Positions 33,986-43,474 of a stretch of 64,000 bases of DNA are shown piece after piece. This DNA is from Balaenoptera acutorostrata (Eukaryota; Chordata; Mammalia; Artiodactyla; Balaenopteridae), in the NCBI RefSeq assembly GCF_949987535.1, contig NC_080075.1, forward strand, positions 56,475,636 through 56,539,635, given 5' to 3'. A program made the position numbers and the translations under genes. Under the pieces are notes generated by a model that made no database searches, was not told the origin of the DNA, and saw only the letters and a program-made list of their open reading frames with translations. Every line of letters starts with the position of its first letter. Position 1 is the stretch's first letter.

Positions 33986-34052
33986 GATCTATGTTGTGTC
34001 TAACAGTGCTTTATTATTTACACAAACTGTCTTTTTTCCCCTTTCCTTGTAG

Positions 34053-34342
34053 ATTTCGATAAACCTGATTTCAAGAGAAGCATAGTCTGCTTGGAAGACC
34101 TGCAGGTTGGGACAGTTCTTACAGGCAAAGTCGAGAATGCCACCCTGTTTGGAATTTTTGTGGATATAGGAGTGGGGAGATCAGGGCTGATTCCCATACG
34201 AAATGTAACAGAAGCAAAACTTTCTAAGACGAAGAAGAGAAGGAGTCTTGGGCTGGGCCCTGGAGAAAGAGTGGAAGTCCAAGTACTCAACATTGACATT
34301 CCCCGATCTAGGATTACTCTGGACCTCATTCGGGTGTTGTGA
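34053..34342 (+). CDS. SRBD1: SRBD1 terminal coding exon: C-terminal S1 RNA-binding domain
   Basis: The exon follows a long pyrimidine tract (cttttttcccctttccttgtag) and starts in phase 1 (G plus AT gives Asp). It runs 95 full codons to TGA at 34340-34342. It opens [20 protein letters not shown] and holds a complete S1 fold signature: [20 protein letters not shown], then [15 protein letters not shown] with the aromatic and Gly residues of strands 2 and 3. A basic insert follows ([20 protein letters not shown]), then [20 protein letters not shown] as the last strands. S1 domains of this OB type bind single-stranded RNA; in SRBD1 it is the module that gives the protein its name. Spacing from S1 start to the end (about 80 residues) is normal for the family. 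An in-frame ATG at 34091 is internal to the exon and not a start. Confidence 0.97.
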
Positions 34343-34842
34343 GTGTGCCACTGGTGGCCAAACACTGATTTTTATTCCCTCATTTCTACAGTTTGACAAG
34401 AATAAGTCAGATGTTTGTGAGCTCTAGATAGCAGATGAGAAAGAATTCACTTAATATCAGAAGTATTTTCCGAACACTTTCCTTATTATTCCTTCTGGAT
34501 AAATAGAGAGCTAACGGTTTGATTTCTTTTCCCCTTAAAAAAAGCAACTAATAGACATCTTTATTTGGCTTTATGTAGTAATGATTTTCTGACCAAAATT
34601 TTATTTTTTATAACTCATCTTTGACTCCTTTTGCATTTTGTATAATGGATTGTTTCACTTCTACTTGCCAACATGCCTTGCTGGATTTGTATGGAACTAT
34701 CTTCTTGATTTAAATTGTACAATGTTTCATGACAGTAGGGCTGGCAGTACTTACTCCTTTCTTTTTATAGATATTTTTTAAAAATCAGGCCTTTTGGACT
34801 TGACTCATGATTTTCCTTTGCCAGGCAAACCAGAGATATCCC

Positions 34843-34848
34843 AATAAA
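34843..34848 (+). terminator. Polyadenylation signal AATAAA, proximal
   Basis: A canonical hexamer about 500 bases after the stop. GT-containing sequence (gatgtgttc) lies about 10-20 bases downstream, so it may be used to give a shorter 3' UTR. Confidence 0.6.
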
Positions 34849-34926
34849 ACAGATCCTGATGTGTTCATAACCATCAAGTGAATAGCTCGAACTATTTCTC
34901 AGAAGGATATATGTATTATTCCCTAC

Positions 34927-34932
34927 AATAAA
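34927..34932 (+). terminator. Polyadenylation signal AATAAA, distal
   Basis: A canonical hexamer followed within 5-30 bases by a GT/T-rich stretch (ttttgtggctag, cttgtttttg). This is the better-looking signal, with a downstream element in the usual place. Confidence 0.75.
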
Positions 34933-34950
34933 ATTTTGTGGCTAGTGATC

Positions 34951-35920
34951 TTGTTTTTGCTATGTTGATTCAGTGAATGATCTAAGAGTCAATCTTGATT
35001 AAAGAAGATGTGGCACATATTCATACAACTTTCATATAAGCCAACTAACTGTGCCTTTGGGGAAAAGGGAAGCCTCTATTAATTTGAAGAATGACTTTCT
35101 GTTTGACTTATCACAGAAAGGCATATTCTTTCTTAAGCATTAAGATCAAACTCCAGATGGGGATAGAAATGGCCCGCCTAAAGATTCAATACAGATCAGG
35201 TGTGAAGGGGCAAGAAAAACAAGTAGATGAAGCCAGTCCTCTTAACTCTGTTTTTATTCAGTGGAGATGGTAAATATTAGCATGACCATACAGGGTAAAA
35301 ATGATTTAAACAGAGCCCACACTGGATGGGTATCTTGTCCATTCTGGCTGCTGTGGTTCATTTCCCTGGTGGAGTCATTTGCATGACTGAATGAGTGCCT
35401 GGTTTTCTTCATGTGTAACGAGTGGATGGTTGCTAAAGAGGGCGACCAATCCTGCTTGTTTGCCTGGGACAGTCAGTCCTGGTAAACACTCATTGTCCCG
35501 GCATAATTTTTAATAGTGCCACTTTTTATTTCCAGAGTGCCCCATTTTGGATAATAAATCATATGATCACCTTAATAGTAACAGTCCCTTACAAAGTGGT
35601 AAATCGGACTGTGTTTATTGACAGTTCTGACTGGTGGTTTATTTTCTTGAAATATGCAGCCGTCCAACCAGTATACATAGATATTTTTAATAAGTGGGTT
35701 CCTTAAAGGTTGTATAACTCAACTCCTGTTCGCCTGATGATTTCATTTCTGAAACGCTTTTTCTCTCCTACTGGTCTTCAACTGACAACGGATCTTAATG
35801 TTGTAACTTTAAGTTGACCTTCCCGTTCACTCCTCCCAGTTCCTAGTTTGTAGATCAGTGACGAGTGATATGCACCTGAAGAGTTTTATTCTGAAGCATG
35901 CAATGTAATTTCAAGCAAAT
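34951..35920 (+). other. Start of the downstream intergenic region; nothing recognised
   Basis: I identify no exon or transposon in this stretch. Confidence 0.5.
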
Positions 35921-35924
35921 GCTT

Positions 35925-36060
35925 TTTTAAAAAATTGAGGTATAATTGGCATATGACATTATATTATTTTCAGGTATTCAACATAATGATCTGATATTTG
36001 TATATATTGCGAAATGATCACCACAAGGAGTCTGGTTAACATCCACCACCATACATAGTC
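35925..36060 (-). mobile_element. L1MA-type 3' UTR fragment, antisense
   Basis: The landmarks are 'attgaggtataattggcata', 'tattcaacataatgatctga' and 'tgcgaaatgatcaccacaag'. Confidence 0.8.
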
Positions 36061-36324
36061 AGACAAATGCTTTGGGGGAAAAGGCCTTCTTCCTGGGCAC
36101 TTTGAATGCAAGAACAGAGCAGTCGACAGTATGAAGCAGCTCTGTTGACCTGGTAGCTAAGCCCTTGGGGACACAAGGAGGACTTGATATTGCACTGGGT
36201 TGCATGATTTGTCCTGTTCAGCCCAAACATGGTGGTGCTCTGTAAGGTGTAGGCTGGGTGAAGAGAGGCACGTCTCACTTATCTTGTAACCCCAGAATGC
36301 AGCATGGTGCTTGGTGGTCAGTAC

Positions 36325-36440
36325 ATTCAACTAGTTCTAGTCCCTGTTCTACCAATAATCTACAGTGTGCCTTTGAGCTGGTACCTCTGCTTCTCTGGGC
36401 CTCCATTTCCCAAGTTTAAAACGGGGATGATGATAAAAAA
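36325..36440 (+). mobile_element. MIR SINE fragment, sense
   Basis: The core 'tagtccctgttctaccaata', 'ctctgcttctctgggcctcc' and 'gtttaaaacggggatgatga' is MIR. Confidence 0.65.
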
Positions 36441-36454
36441 GCATTCATTTTTCC

Positions 36455-37200
36455 AGATTGTGTTAGTGGTCTCCTTTGTGCCAGGCGTTGTGCTAAACAC
36501 TGACCATGCAATTATGATAGAGAAATAGAGATTATCCCTGCCCTTATGGAGCTTGAAGTTTATTGAGGAAGAAAGAATCATTAATCAAAAAATCATATAA
36601 AAGTATAAAATTATAAGCAATATAATGGTGACAGCATATAATAGATGGATTGACCTTTTCAGAAAAGTCAGAAAATGTTTCATTGGGGTTTAACTAAGAT
36701 ATGAAAAAATGACCGTAATTTAACTGGGACAAATGTTTTATTGACCTTAACAAGAGTTTTTTCTGATAAATGGTGGAGGTGAGAGCCTCATTGGAGTGGA
36801 TTTAAGAGAGAGTAAGAGGAGTTAGGTTGGAAATAGGTAATTTTTTCAGGGAGTTTTGCTGTAAAGGAAAAAGAGAAAAAGAGTGACTGGAAGGGGGAAA
36901 TGGAGTCCAGGGAGAGTTATTGTATTTATTTTAAAGACAGAAGAAATAATAATATATGCAAATGGAAAGGATCCAGGAAAATTTGATACAGGAGACAAAG
37001 AGGAGAATTACCAGAATGAGATCACTGAGTGGAGGAGATTGGATAGAATCTAGTGCACAAGTGATTGGTCTAAGAGAGGGATACAAAGAGTTCATCCATA
37101 TTAAAAGAGAGAAGATTGAATATGTGGGCACAGATGCAGGAAGGAAGATAGATGATGGGTGCTCATGGAAGGTCTCTTTGTATTGCCTCTATTTTTCTTA
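36455..37200 (-). mobile_element. L2 LINE pieces, antisense, internally rearranged
   Basis: An antisense L2 3' end ('gtgccaggcgttgtgctaaa', 'gcccttatggagcttgaagt') is followed too soon by the far upstream ORF region ('ttgaccttaacaagagtttt', 'tcattggagtggatttaaga', 'gggagttttgctgtaaagga'). Either a deletion or two insertions explain this. Confidence 0.6.
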
Positions 37201-37589
37201 TTGAAATATAAAAGAAGACTGAGACCGAAGATCAGAGCAAGAAGGAGTTGAAAGTTCGAGAAGAAAAGAAAAGGTAAGAAAAAAGTGAAAAACCTAGGGA
37301 AACAGAGTATGATTTCCAGGCCGTGTTAAATGTTCTACCAGGTTAGTGATCAATTGAATGTAAGATCAGTCAGCTTGGTTATATATTTCTTCATCCACAT
37401 CAACTATGTGGTACAGCTCCAGATTAGGTGGAGAGATGGATCTAATAAGGTTTGGGAGTTTGCCAAGTGAATACAATAGAAAGAAGGGCAAGGAAGTTGA
37501 AGGCATGTGAACAATGAAATTACTGAACGTGGAATTTAAGCGCAATGAGAAGAAAAGTAAGAATATGAGGGGAGAGTGAGGAGCAGTGA
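37201..37589 (+). other. Intergenic, purine-rich, unassigned
   Basis: The sequence is rich in GA and may be diverged L2 between the two L2 blocks, but I cannot place it. Confidence 0.4.
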
Positions 37590-38330
37590 GAAAGAGTAGG
37601 ATTGATGGATTATAGGTCCTGATGGAGCAATTGTTATAGTGGGAATAATAGAGGGTATAATGGATGGGAAAGAGTGGTTGTCAAAAGTTGGATGCTTATT
37701 AACTCTGAAATTACAGTTTTGGGAGTGGTTTTGTAACAATGGATAGGGCATGGTAGGGGCACAAGGATAAGCTCATTAGAGAAGAGGAAGTGAAAGAACT
37801 GAGAATTCAGGATTATCTGTATGTGCAAGGATTTTTGGAGACTGTCGCAGTAATGCAGATATAAAGTAATGGTGACTTGGACCAGAATGTTAGTGTTAGA
37901 AAAGGTGAGAAGTGGTGGGATTCCGGATACAGTTCAAAGGTAAAGGTATAGTCAAAAAGGGTTTCCTGGTGTATTGGATGTAAGATGTGAGACACACAGG
38001 AGTCTAGGATGGTTTTTGACCTAAGGAACCAGAAGGATGAAATTGTTATCTACTAAGATAGGAGGGAAGTTTTGGTGAAGAAGTTCATTTTGGACAGGTT
38101 AAATTTGAGATATTCATTAGACATCTGAGTGGAAATGACAGGTAGACAGTTGACTATTTCAGTCTGAAGTTCAGGAGAGAAGGCTGGGCTGGAGACGTAA
38201 ATTGGTAGTCAGCAGCGTGTAACTGTACTTACAGCCGTGAGACTGTTTAAGATCACCAATGGAATGAGCAGAAATAATACGGAGCAGAGAGAGATCCAAG
38301 AGCTGGGTTGTTGGAAATCTAAGGCACTCA
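37590..38330 (-). mobile_element. L2 LINE fragment (reverse transcriptase), antisense
   Basis: The minus strand encodes diverged L2 RT: 'cttaaatttgagatattcat' and 'cagtctgaagttcaggagag' correspond to the segment near SPELQ, and the end reads HSIGDLKQSHGCKYSYTLL, close to the L2 'HSLGDLIQSHGFKYHLY' block ahead of the ADD motif. The 182-codon frame at 38171-38719 is this repeat extended by chance. Confidence 0.85.
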
Positions 38331-38859
38331 GCTATAAATTCTTTGACCATCTCTGTTAGGGGCAGGAATTTTGTCTTGTTGTGGCACAGTCTCCTAGATG
38401 TATATTCAGAATTCTCCCCTTCTTCCTTACTAAGGGAATTCTCATTTGAAGGGAGCAGTAATGTGACTAGTGGATGTGGATGTGGCCATGTGCTATAGCT
38501 CTGGCTAGAGAGTGTAGGCAAAAGCCATGGGGAGGTTCTAGGAAGGCTAGAAAGAGTTGGGGGGTCAGGCTCAACTATTATGCTTTTCTTATCCTTTGCC
38601 CTGGCCCTCCTTCCTGCTTGGAGTGCATGTAGAATGTGGAAGTGCTGGAGGGCAAACAGTGCATCTCCAGCACTAGATAGCAACTGCTGAACAGAAAGAC
38701 AGAAAGTTCCTGAATCCATCTTGGCATTGTGGAGGTACTAAAGCAGCCTTGTGCTAACTGCCTACTCTGGACTTCACACTATGTGAGAAAAACAAGAGCT
38801 TCATATATTCATTTCAGCTACTGGGGGGCGAATGGAGGTTTACAGAAAAATGTATTCCC
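38331..38859 (+). other. Intergenic, unassigned
   Basis: No repeat or exon is supported here. Some of it may be diverged L2. Confidence 0.4.
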
Positions 38860-38955
38860 TGATATACATTTGTGCTGTACCCTACCCCCTCTACATATAA
38901 AAATGCCTGGCATGTGATAGGTACTCACCGAATGTTGATTGATTGGATGAATAAA
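38860..38955 (+). mobile_element. L2 LINE 3' end, sense
   Basis: It shows 'aaaaatgcctggcatgtgat', 'aggtactcaccgaatgttga' and 'ttgattggatgaataaatag'. Confidence 0.7.
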
Positions 38956-38959
38956 TAGC

Positions 38960-40090
38960 TAATAAAGGAGTTCAATAAAATGGTTAAATATAAAATAAGT
39001 GTTCAGAAAAATCCAGTTTTCCTTAATCATGTTAGACGATATGATGGAATAAATGGTTCCTATATATTACAACACCACACTATAAAATATGTAAAATAGG
39101 GCTTCCCTGGTGACGCAGTGGTTAAGAATCCGCCTGCCAATGCAGGGGACACGGGTTCGAGCCCTGGTCCGGGAGGATCCCACATGCCGCGGAGCAACTA
39201 AGCCTGTGCGCCACAACTACTGAGCCTGCGCTCTAGAGCCTGTGAGCCACAACTACTGAGCCTGTGTGCCACAACTACTGAAGCCCGCGCGCCTAGAGCC
39301 CGTGCTCCGCAACAAGAGAAGCCACCACAATGAGATGCCCGTGCACCGCAATGAAGACCCAATGCAGCCAAAAATTAATTAATTGATTGATTGATTGATT
39401 TAAAAATCTAAAAATAATCTAATAAGCAATGTGCAAGATTAATATGAAGAAAAATTATAAAACTTTACTACTGAATATGAAATAAAAGCAGAATATGTTA
39501 AAGTATACTGTGTTCCTGGACTGGAAGACATGATATTGTAGAAAGATCAGTCCTCCAAAAATTATCATATCTAAATAGATAGATAGATATGGATAGATAC
39601 AGATATAGATGTAGGTGTATCTACTTTTGCCAAAATTTCAATCATCATTTCAATCAACTTTGCTTTTTGTTTGTATGTTTGTTTGTTTATTTAAACTTAA
39701 ATTAAAAATTAAAGTTATTTGGAAGAGTGTGAAAAAGGTCAAATCAATATCTTAAAGGAATAATTGAGGTGGATGATATGGGGGAATTTGTCCTGTAAGA
39801 TATTAAAGTATACACAAAAGCTTCTATCATTTAAATAGTGTCGTACTAGCACAGGAATAGATAAACAGAAGAGTGGAATAAGCAGAGAATTTTAAATCAA
39901 TGGGAATTTAATATATGTTAAAAGTGGTATTCCAGATTGGGGCAAAATCATATTGCCACACTAACACAAAAATTAGTTCCAGATGAATTAAACATAAATA
40001 AAATTTTAAAAGAACTACAAACAAACATAGAAGGGCTTTGAGAACTGACTAAATAGCCATGTTTTTGGCACACAAGAAAAAATAGAGGAA
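38960..40090 (+). mobile_element. Old L1M fragment (ORF2 C-terminal part), sense, split by a SINE
   Basis: Sense ORF2 landmarks occur on both sides of the SINE: 'gttcctggactggaagacat', 'tggcaaaatcatattgccac'-like sequence and 'ttagttccagatgaattaaa'. A short GATA-rich run lies at 39575-39612. Confidence 0.7.
39099..39405 (+). mobile_element. CHR SINE, sense, with internal duplication
   Basis: The head is 'gggcttccctggtgacgcag' with the B box 'gggttcgagccc'. The body repeats 'gagcctgtgagccacaactac' and 'gagcctgtgtgccacaactac'-type units about three times. The tail is TTAATTAATTGATTGATT. I see no convincing TSD; A-rich flanks make one hard to judge. Confidence 0.9.
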
Positions 40091-40109
40091 ACATGGGCCT
40101 ATACACCTA

Positions 40110-40225
40110 AAAGTTCCATTCAGAAGACATTTGTTGGACACCTCCTGAGACCCTGTGCCAGGTGCTGGGGATGAAAGATGAATATGGTATCTTGGTGATG
40201 TCTGTAGCCTAGAGGAGTTAGAATT
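40110..40225 (-). mobile_element. L2 LINE 3' end, antisense
   Basis: It contains 'catttgttggacacctcctg', 'ccctgtgccaggtgctgggg' and 'gtagcctagaggagttagaa'. Confidence 0.75.
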
Positions 40226-42764
40226 TAAGCTGCAGCAAAGAATATCTTAAGTTAAATATCATGGGCATTTTGGAGTTAAACCTGGCTGCTATCTACTTCA
40301 GAATATAGTGTCATCCCATCTCATCTGAAGCCACAAGACCCTTTTGGAATGCTTGGTTTTGGATTAATGGAGTGCTTGTGTTGAGGGTGTCTATACATCT
40401 AACCCTGACCTCAGAGTTAGCACTTGTGTTAAAATTGGAGATGGAAAGAAAGGACAGGATGGAAAAACCAAAAATATATTTAGTTGATCTTTTTATTTTG
40501 GCTTCCTGCCTAAAATCAGTTATAATGAGTTTGGATTTAAATAACAGATCATGGAGAACTCCTGAATGACTGGGCTCATTGCCAAAGCAGTCCGTTCCAC
40601 AGGAAGAAAGATATAGATTTCTTCCCACTCACTCATTTTACATGGTGAGGAGGATTCTGTGCATGATGGCTGCATTTATTATTTAGAGGGAGAGTGGGAT
40701 AAGCAGACTCTTGTCCTGTCAGTACTAAAAATTACCTTTTTAGAAATTAATTTAAAAACCACCCCCAGAAAAGATTTGCTATTCTCTTACCTCATATCAA
40801 GAATCTAAATAAGGATTGCAGTATCCCCCCCACTAAATATTTTTTAAAGAAAAAAGTCTAACCCTGAAGAAAGAAAATAAATTATTAATTTAAATACTAC
40901 AGGGAAACCTCTCAGGTAGCAGAGAATTTGTCACAACTATATATAGCTCATCTAATGTGACAGGTCTGAAATGTTATGTAGCTCAATCCTACAGAAAAAT
41001 CTAAAGTTAAAGATACAGTGGTAAAGGGAGAGATGGGGTGAGGAAGGGGAGAAAAAAGCATTGGAATAGCCCAGCTTTGTTTTGTCTCAAGTTTCAAGTC
41101 TTGTTTTATCCAAGCAATTAGGCCAAGTATAAGTCTCCAGATTTGTTGCAGTATTTTTTTTGCAAAAGCAGTCAAGTAATGGAAGAATGACAGCCTGCTA
41201 CTGAAAGCGGCCCACTTCTGACAAACTTTCCATCTCCTATGACCAGGTCTACAATAACTCGGGAAATTTCCTCAAGGGAGCAAGACTTTGGTTGCCTTTC
41301 TCCCATCCCAGTGGCTGGTTCTTTGATCATTTGACATCCGCCCGTCTCCTTCCCAGGTTTAAGTCTCTTGGCAATGAAAGAGAAGGTGGCACCAGTGAAA
41401 GTCAAACCTAACGCTTGTTCAGATTCTTTGCTTCACAGGGTTAAAATGATTCCATGGAGCTAAAACTCAAAAGGCCAATTGAGTCAAATTTGGTATAATT
41501 TGCTACTTCAATAACCAAAACAACTAAGTAAGATATACTGTCACTTTACCTGTAGTAACACCCACAAGAAACATCTGAAGTTATTTTGGGTCATTTTATT
41601 ATAAATATATATATATATTTTTTCCTGATTGAAAATACATATATTATAAAAAGTATAAATAATGAAATATAAAAGTTGGAAAAGTCCCTTGTCATTTAAG
41701 AAGTAGTCACCTTTTATAATTTATGTATATCCTCAACCTTTTTCTATATATACACTCCTTCATATATGAAGATTTTTTTTAAAATCAGGGTCAGATTATA
41801 TATATATATTTTTTGTTTTTTACAATATGGCATGCACATCTTGCCATATCAGTACCCCCATATCTACCTTAATGTGTTCCATGATAAGTGTATGAACCAC
41901 TGCAAACAGTGCTTCCTATGGAGTTTCTGGCTGAGGAGGAGGCGAATGAATCTGGGAACCTCATAAACAGGTCCAGTACAGCCTCTGGAGCACTAGGACT
42001 GCGATTCCTCCAAACTAACTTAGCTTACATGATTCACTACCTCATGAACTCACCGTCTCCCTCTTTTACCCCTCTTATCCCTTGCTCCTATCCAGTACTT
42101 GTGGAACTCAACTCTAACCCAGGCTCCCCAACCAGCTCTCAAGCAAGCCAGCCCCAGAACCTCCCCAGCCCTGGCTTCACAATTTATAGCAGCACCAGGT
42201 AACCTAGGTGCTAAAAAAACCTGTTTCTTCATTGTTTACAAGCTTCCCTTAGATTACTTCCCTCCCACCTAGATCTCTAAGAACACTGAGCAGAGGCCAC
42301 AGATCCATTCAAGAAAAAATTAGGAATTCAGAGCAGTGGGGAGATCTCTCTGCCTCATGGAGAGTTTGGCTCCTGTGTGATTGATAATGGAAGCTGTTGG
42401 AGTTGAAAATGGATGTGAGTCAGGGACCAAGAAAACTAAAACTGACAATTAACTGGCCCTTAACCCATCACATCTTTTAAAGAGGAAAACATACCCTTGA
42501 TGCCCCACCCCATCCCCAAGATAAAAACATCAAAAACCATAGGAGAGGATATGCAAAACCAGACTGTGTATGTCTAATTTGACAAGGGTTATTTAAAAAT
42601 AAATTGCTCAAGGCAAAGCACAGATGAACAGTTCCTTTGGGCTTTGGCCAAGTCTTCACTAATAAAAGCTGCTGGCCCCAGTGAATAGAGCCAGGACCAA
42701 GGAAAATAGTCTGCAATCGAAAATTTGTCTCGGGAAACTTCACCTTGCTCTTTTTTGGGTTTTG
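40226..42764 (+). other. Intergenic, mostly unassigned
   Basis: No exon is supported. A weak L1ME-like antisense 3' piece may lie at about 41590-41890 ('cattgaaaatacat' and TA-rich sequence, then 'catgcacatcttgccatatc'). A C/T-rich plus-strand frame at 41888-42202 has no recognisable family. Confidence 0.45.
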
Positions 42765-43092
42765 GTTTTGGTAACAGCTTAATTGAAATATAATTCACCA
42801 TTTAAAGGGTACAAGTCAATGATTTTGAGTATATTCACAGAATTCTGCAACCATCACCACAATAAATTTTAGAATTTATTTTCATTACCCCAAGAAGAAA
42901 CCCTGTACCCATTAGTAGTTGCTCCACACCTTCAGCACTAGGCAGCCACTGATCTACTTTCTGTCTGTATGGATTTGCCGCTTCTGGACATTTCATGTAA
43001 TTGGGATAATATAATATGTGGTCTTTTGTGACTGGCTTCTTTCACCTAGGATACTGTTTTCAAAGTTCATCCATGTTGTAGCATGCATCAGT
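42765..43092 (-). mobile_element. Older L1M, antisense, left part (host of the L1-B insertion)
   Basis: It begins at an antisense L1 3' UTR ('gcttaattgaaatataattc', 'ctgcaaccatcaccacaat', 'cactgatctactttctgtc') and is cut by L1-B. It resumes after 50160 at the matching place ('attgctgaatgatattttgc'). Confidence 0.85.
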
Positions 43093-43107
43093 ACTTAATT
43101 TCTTTTT
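43093..43107. repeat. Target-site duplication, left copy, of L1-B
   Basis: acttaatttcttttt matches acttcatttcttttt at 50146-50160 at 14 of 15 positions. Confidence 0.85.
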
Positions 43108-43474
43108 TTTTTTTTTAACATCTTTATTGGAGTATAATTGCTTTACAATGTTGTGTTAGTTTCTGCTTTATAACAAAGTGAATCAGCTAAACGTTTACAT
43201 ATATCCCCATATCCCCTCCCTCTTGCGCCTCCCTCCCACCCTCCCTATCCCACCCCTCTAGGTGGTCACAAAGCATGGAGCTGATCTCCCTGTGCTATGT
43301 GCCTGCTTCCCACTAGCTATCTATTTTACACTTGGTAGTGTATATATGTCAATGTTACTCTCTCACTTAGTCCCAACTTACCCTTCCCCCTCCCCGTGTC
43401 CTCAAGTCCATTCTCTACTTCTGCGTCTTTATTCCTGTCCTACCCCTAGGTTCTTCAGAACCATTTTTTTTTTC

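Larger units (their letters stand above)
1..34950 (+). other. SRBD1: SRBD1 gene, 3' portion (four terminal coding exons and introns)
   Basis: The four exons splice into a continuous reading frame of about 277 residues with the signature of the C-terminal part of SRBD1: a helix-hairpin-helix segment, a Lys-rich linker, a conserved helical stretch and a terminal S1 domain ending in a stop. SRBD1 is a metazoan relative of the bacterial transcription accessory protein Tex and is expected to bind nucleic acid; its cellular job is poorly known. All splice junctions are AG/GT and phases match (2, 2, 1), so this is an intron-bearing gene and not a retrocopy. The human protein is about 1,000 residues, so the window would hold roughly the last quarter. 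Upstream exons lie beyond base 1. The end is placed just after the second AATAAA. Confidence 0.93.
34343..34950 (+). other. SRBD1: SRBD1 3' UTR
   Basis: About 600 bases of AT-rich sequence lie between the stop and the second AATAAA. No transposon is recognised in it. The right edge is set from the signal at 34927 plus about 20 bases and is an estimate. Confidence 0.75.

Noticed and set aside
38171..38719. 182-codon minus-strand open frame
   Set aside because: Its C-terminal part (HSIGDLKQSHG) is L2 reverse transcriptase and the rest has no family match or start context.
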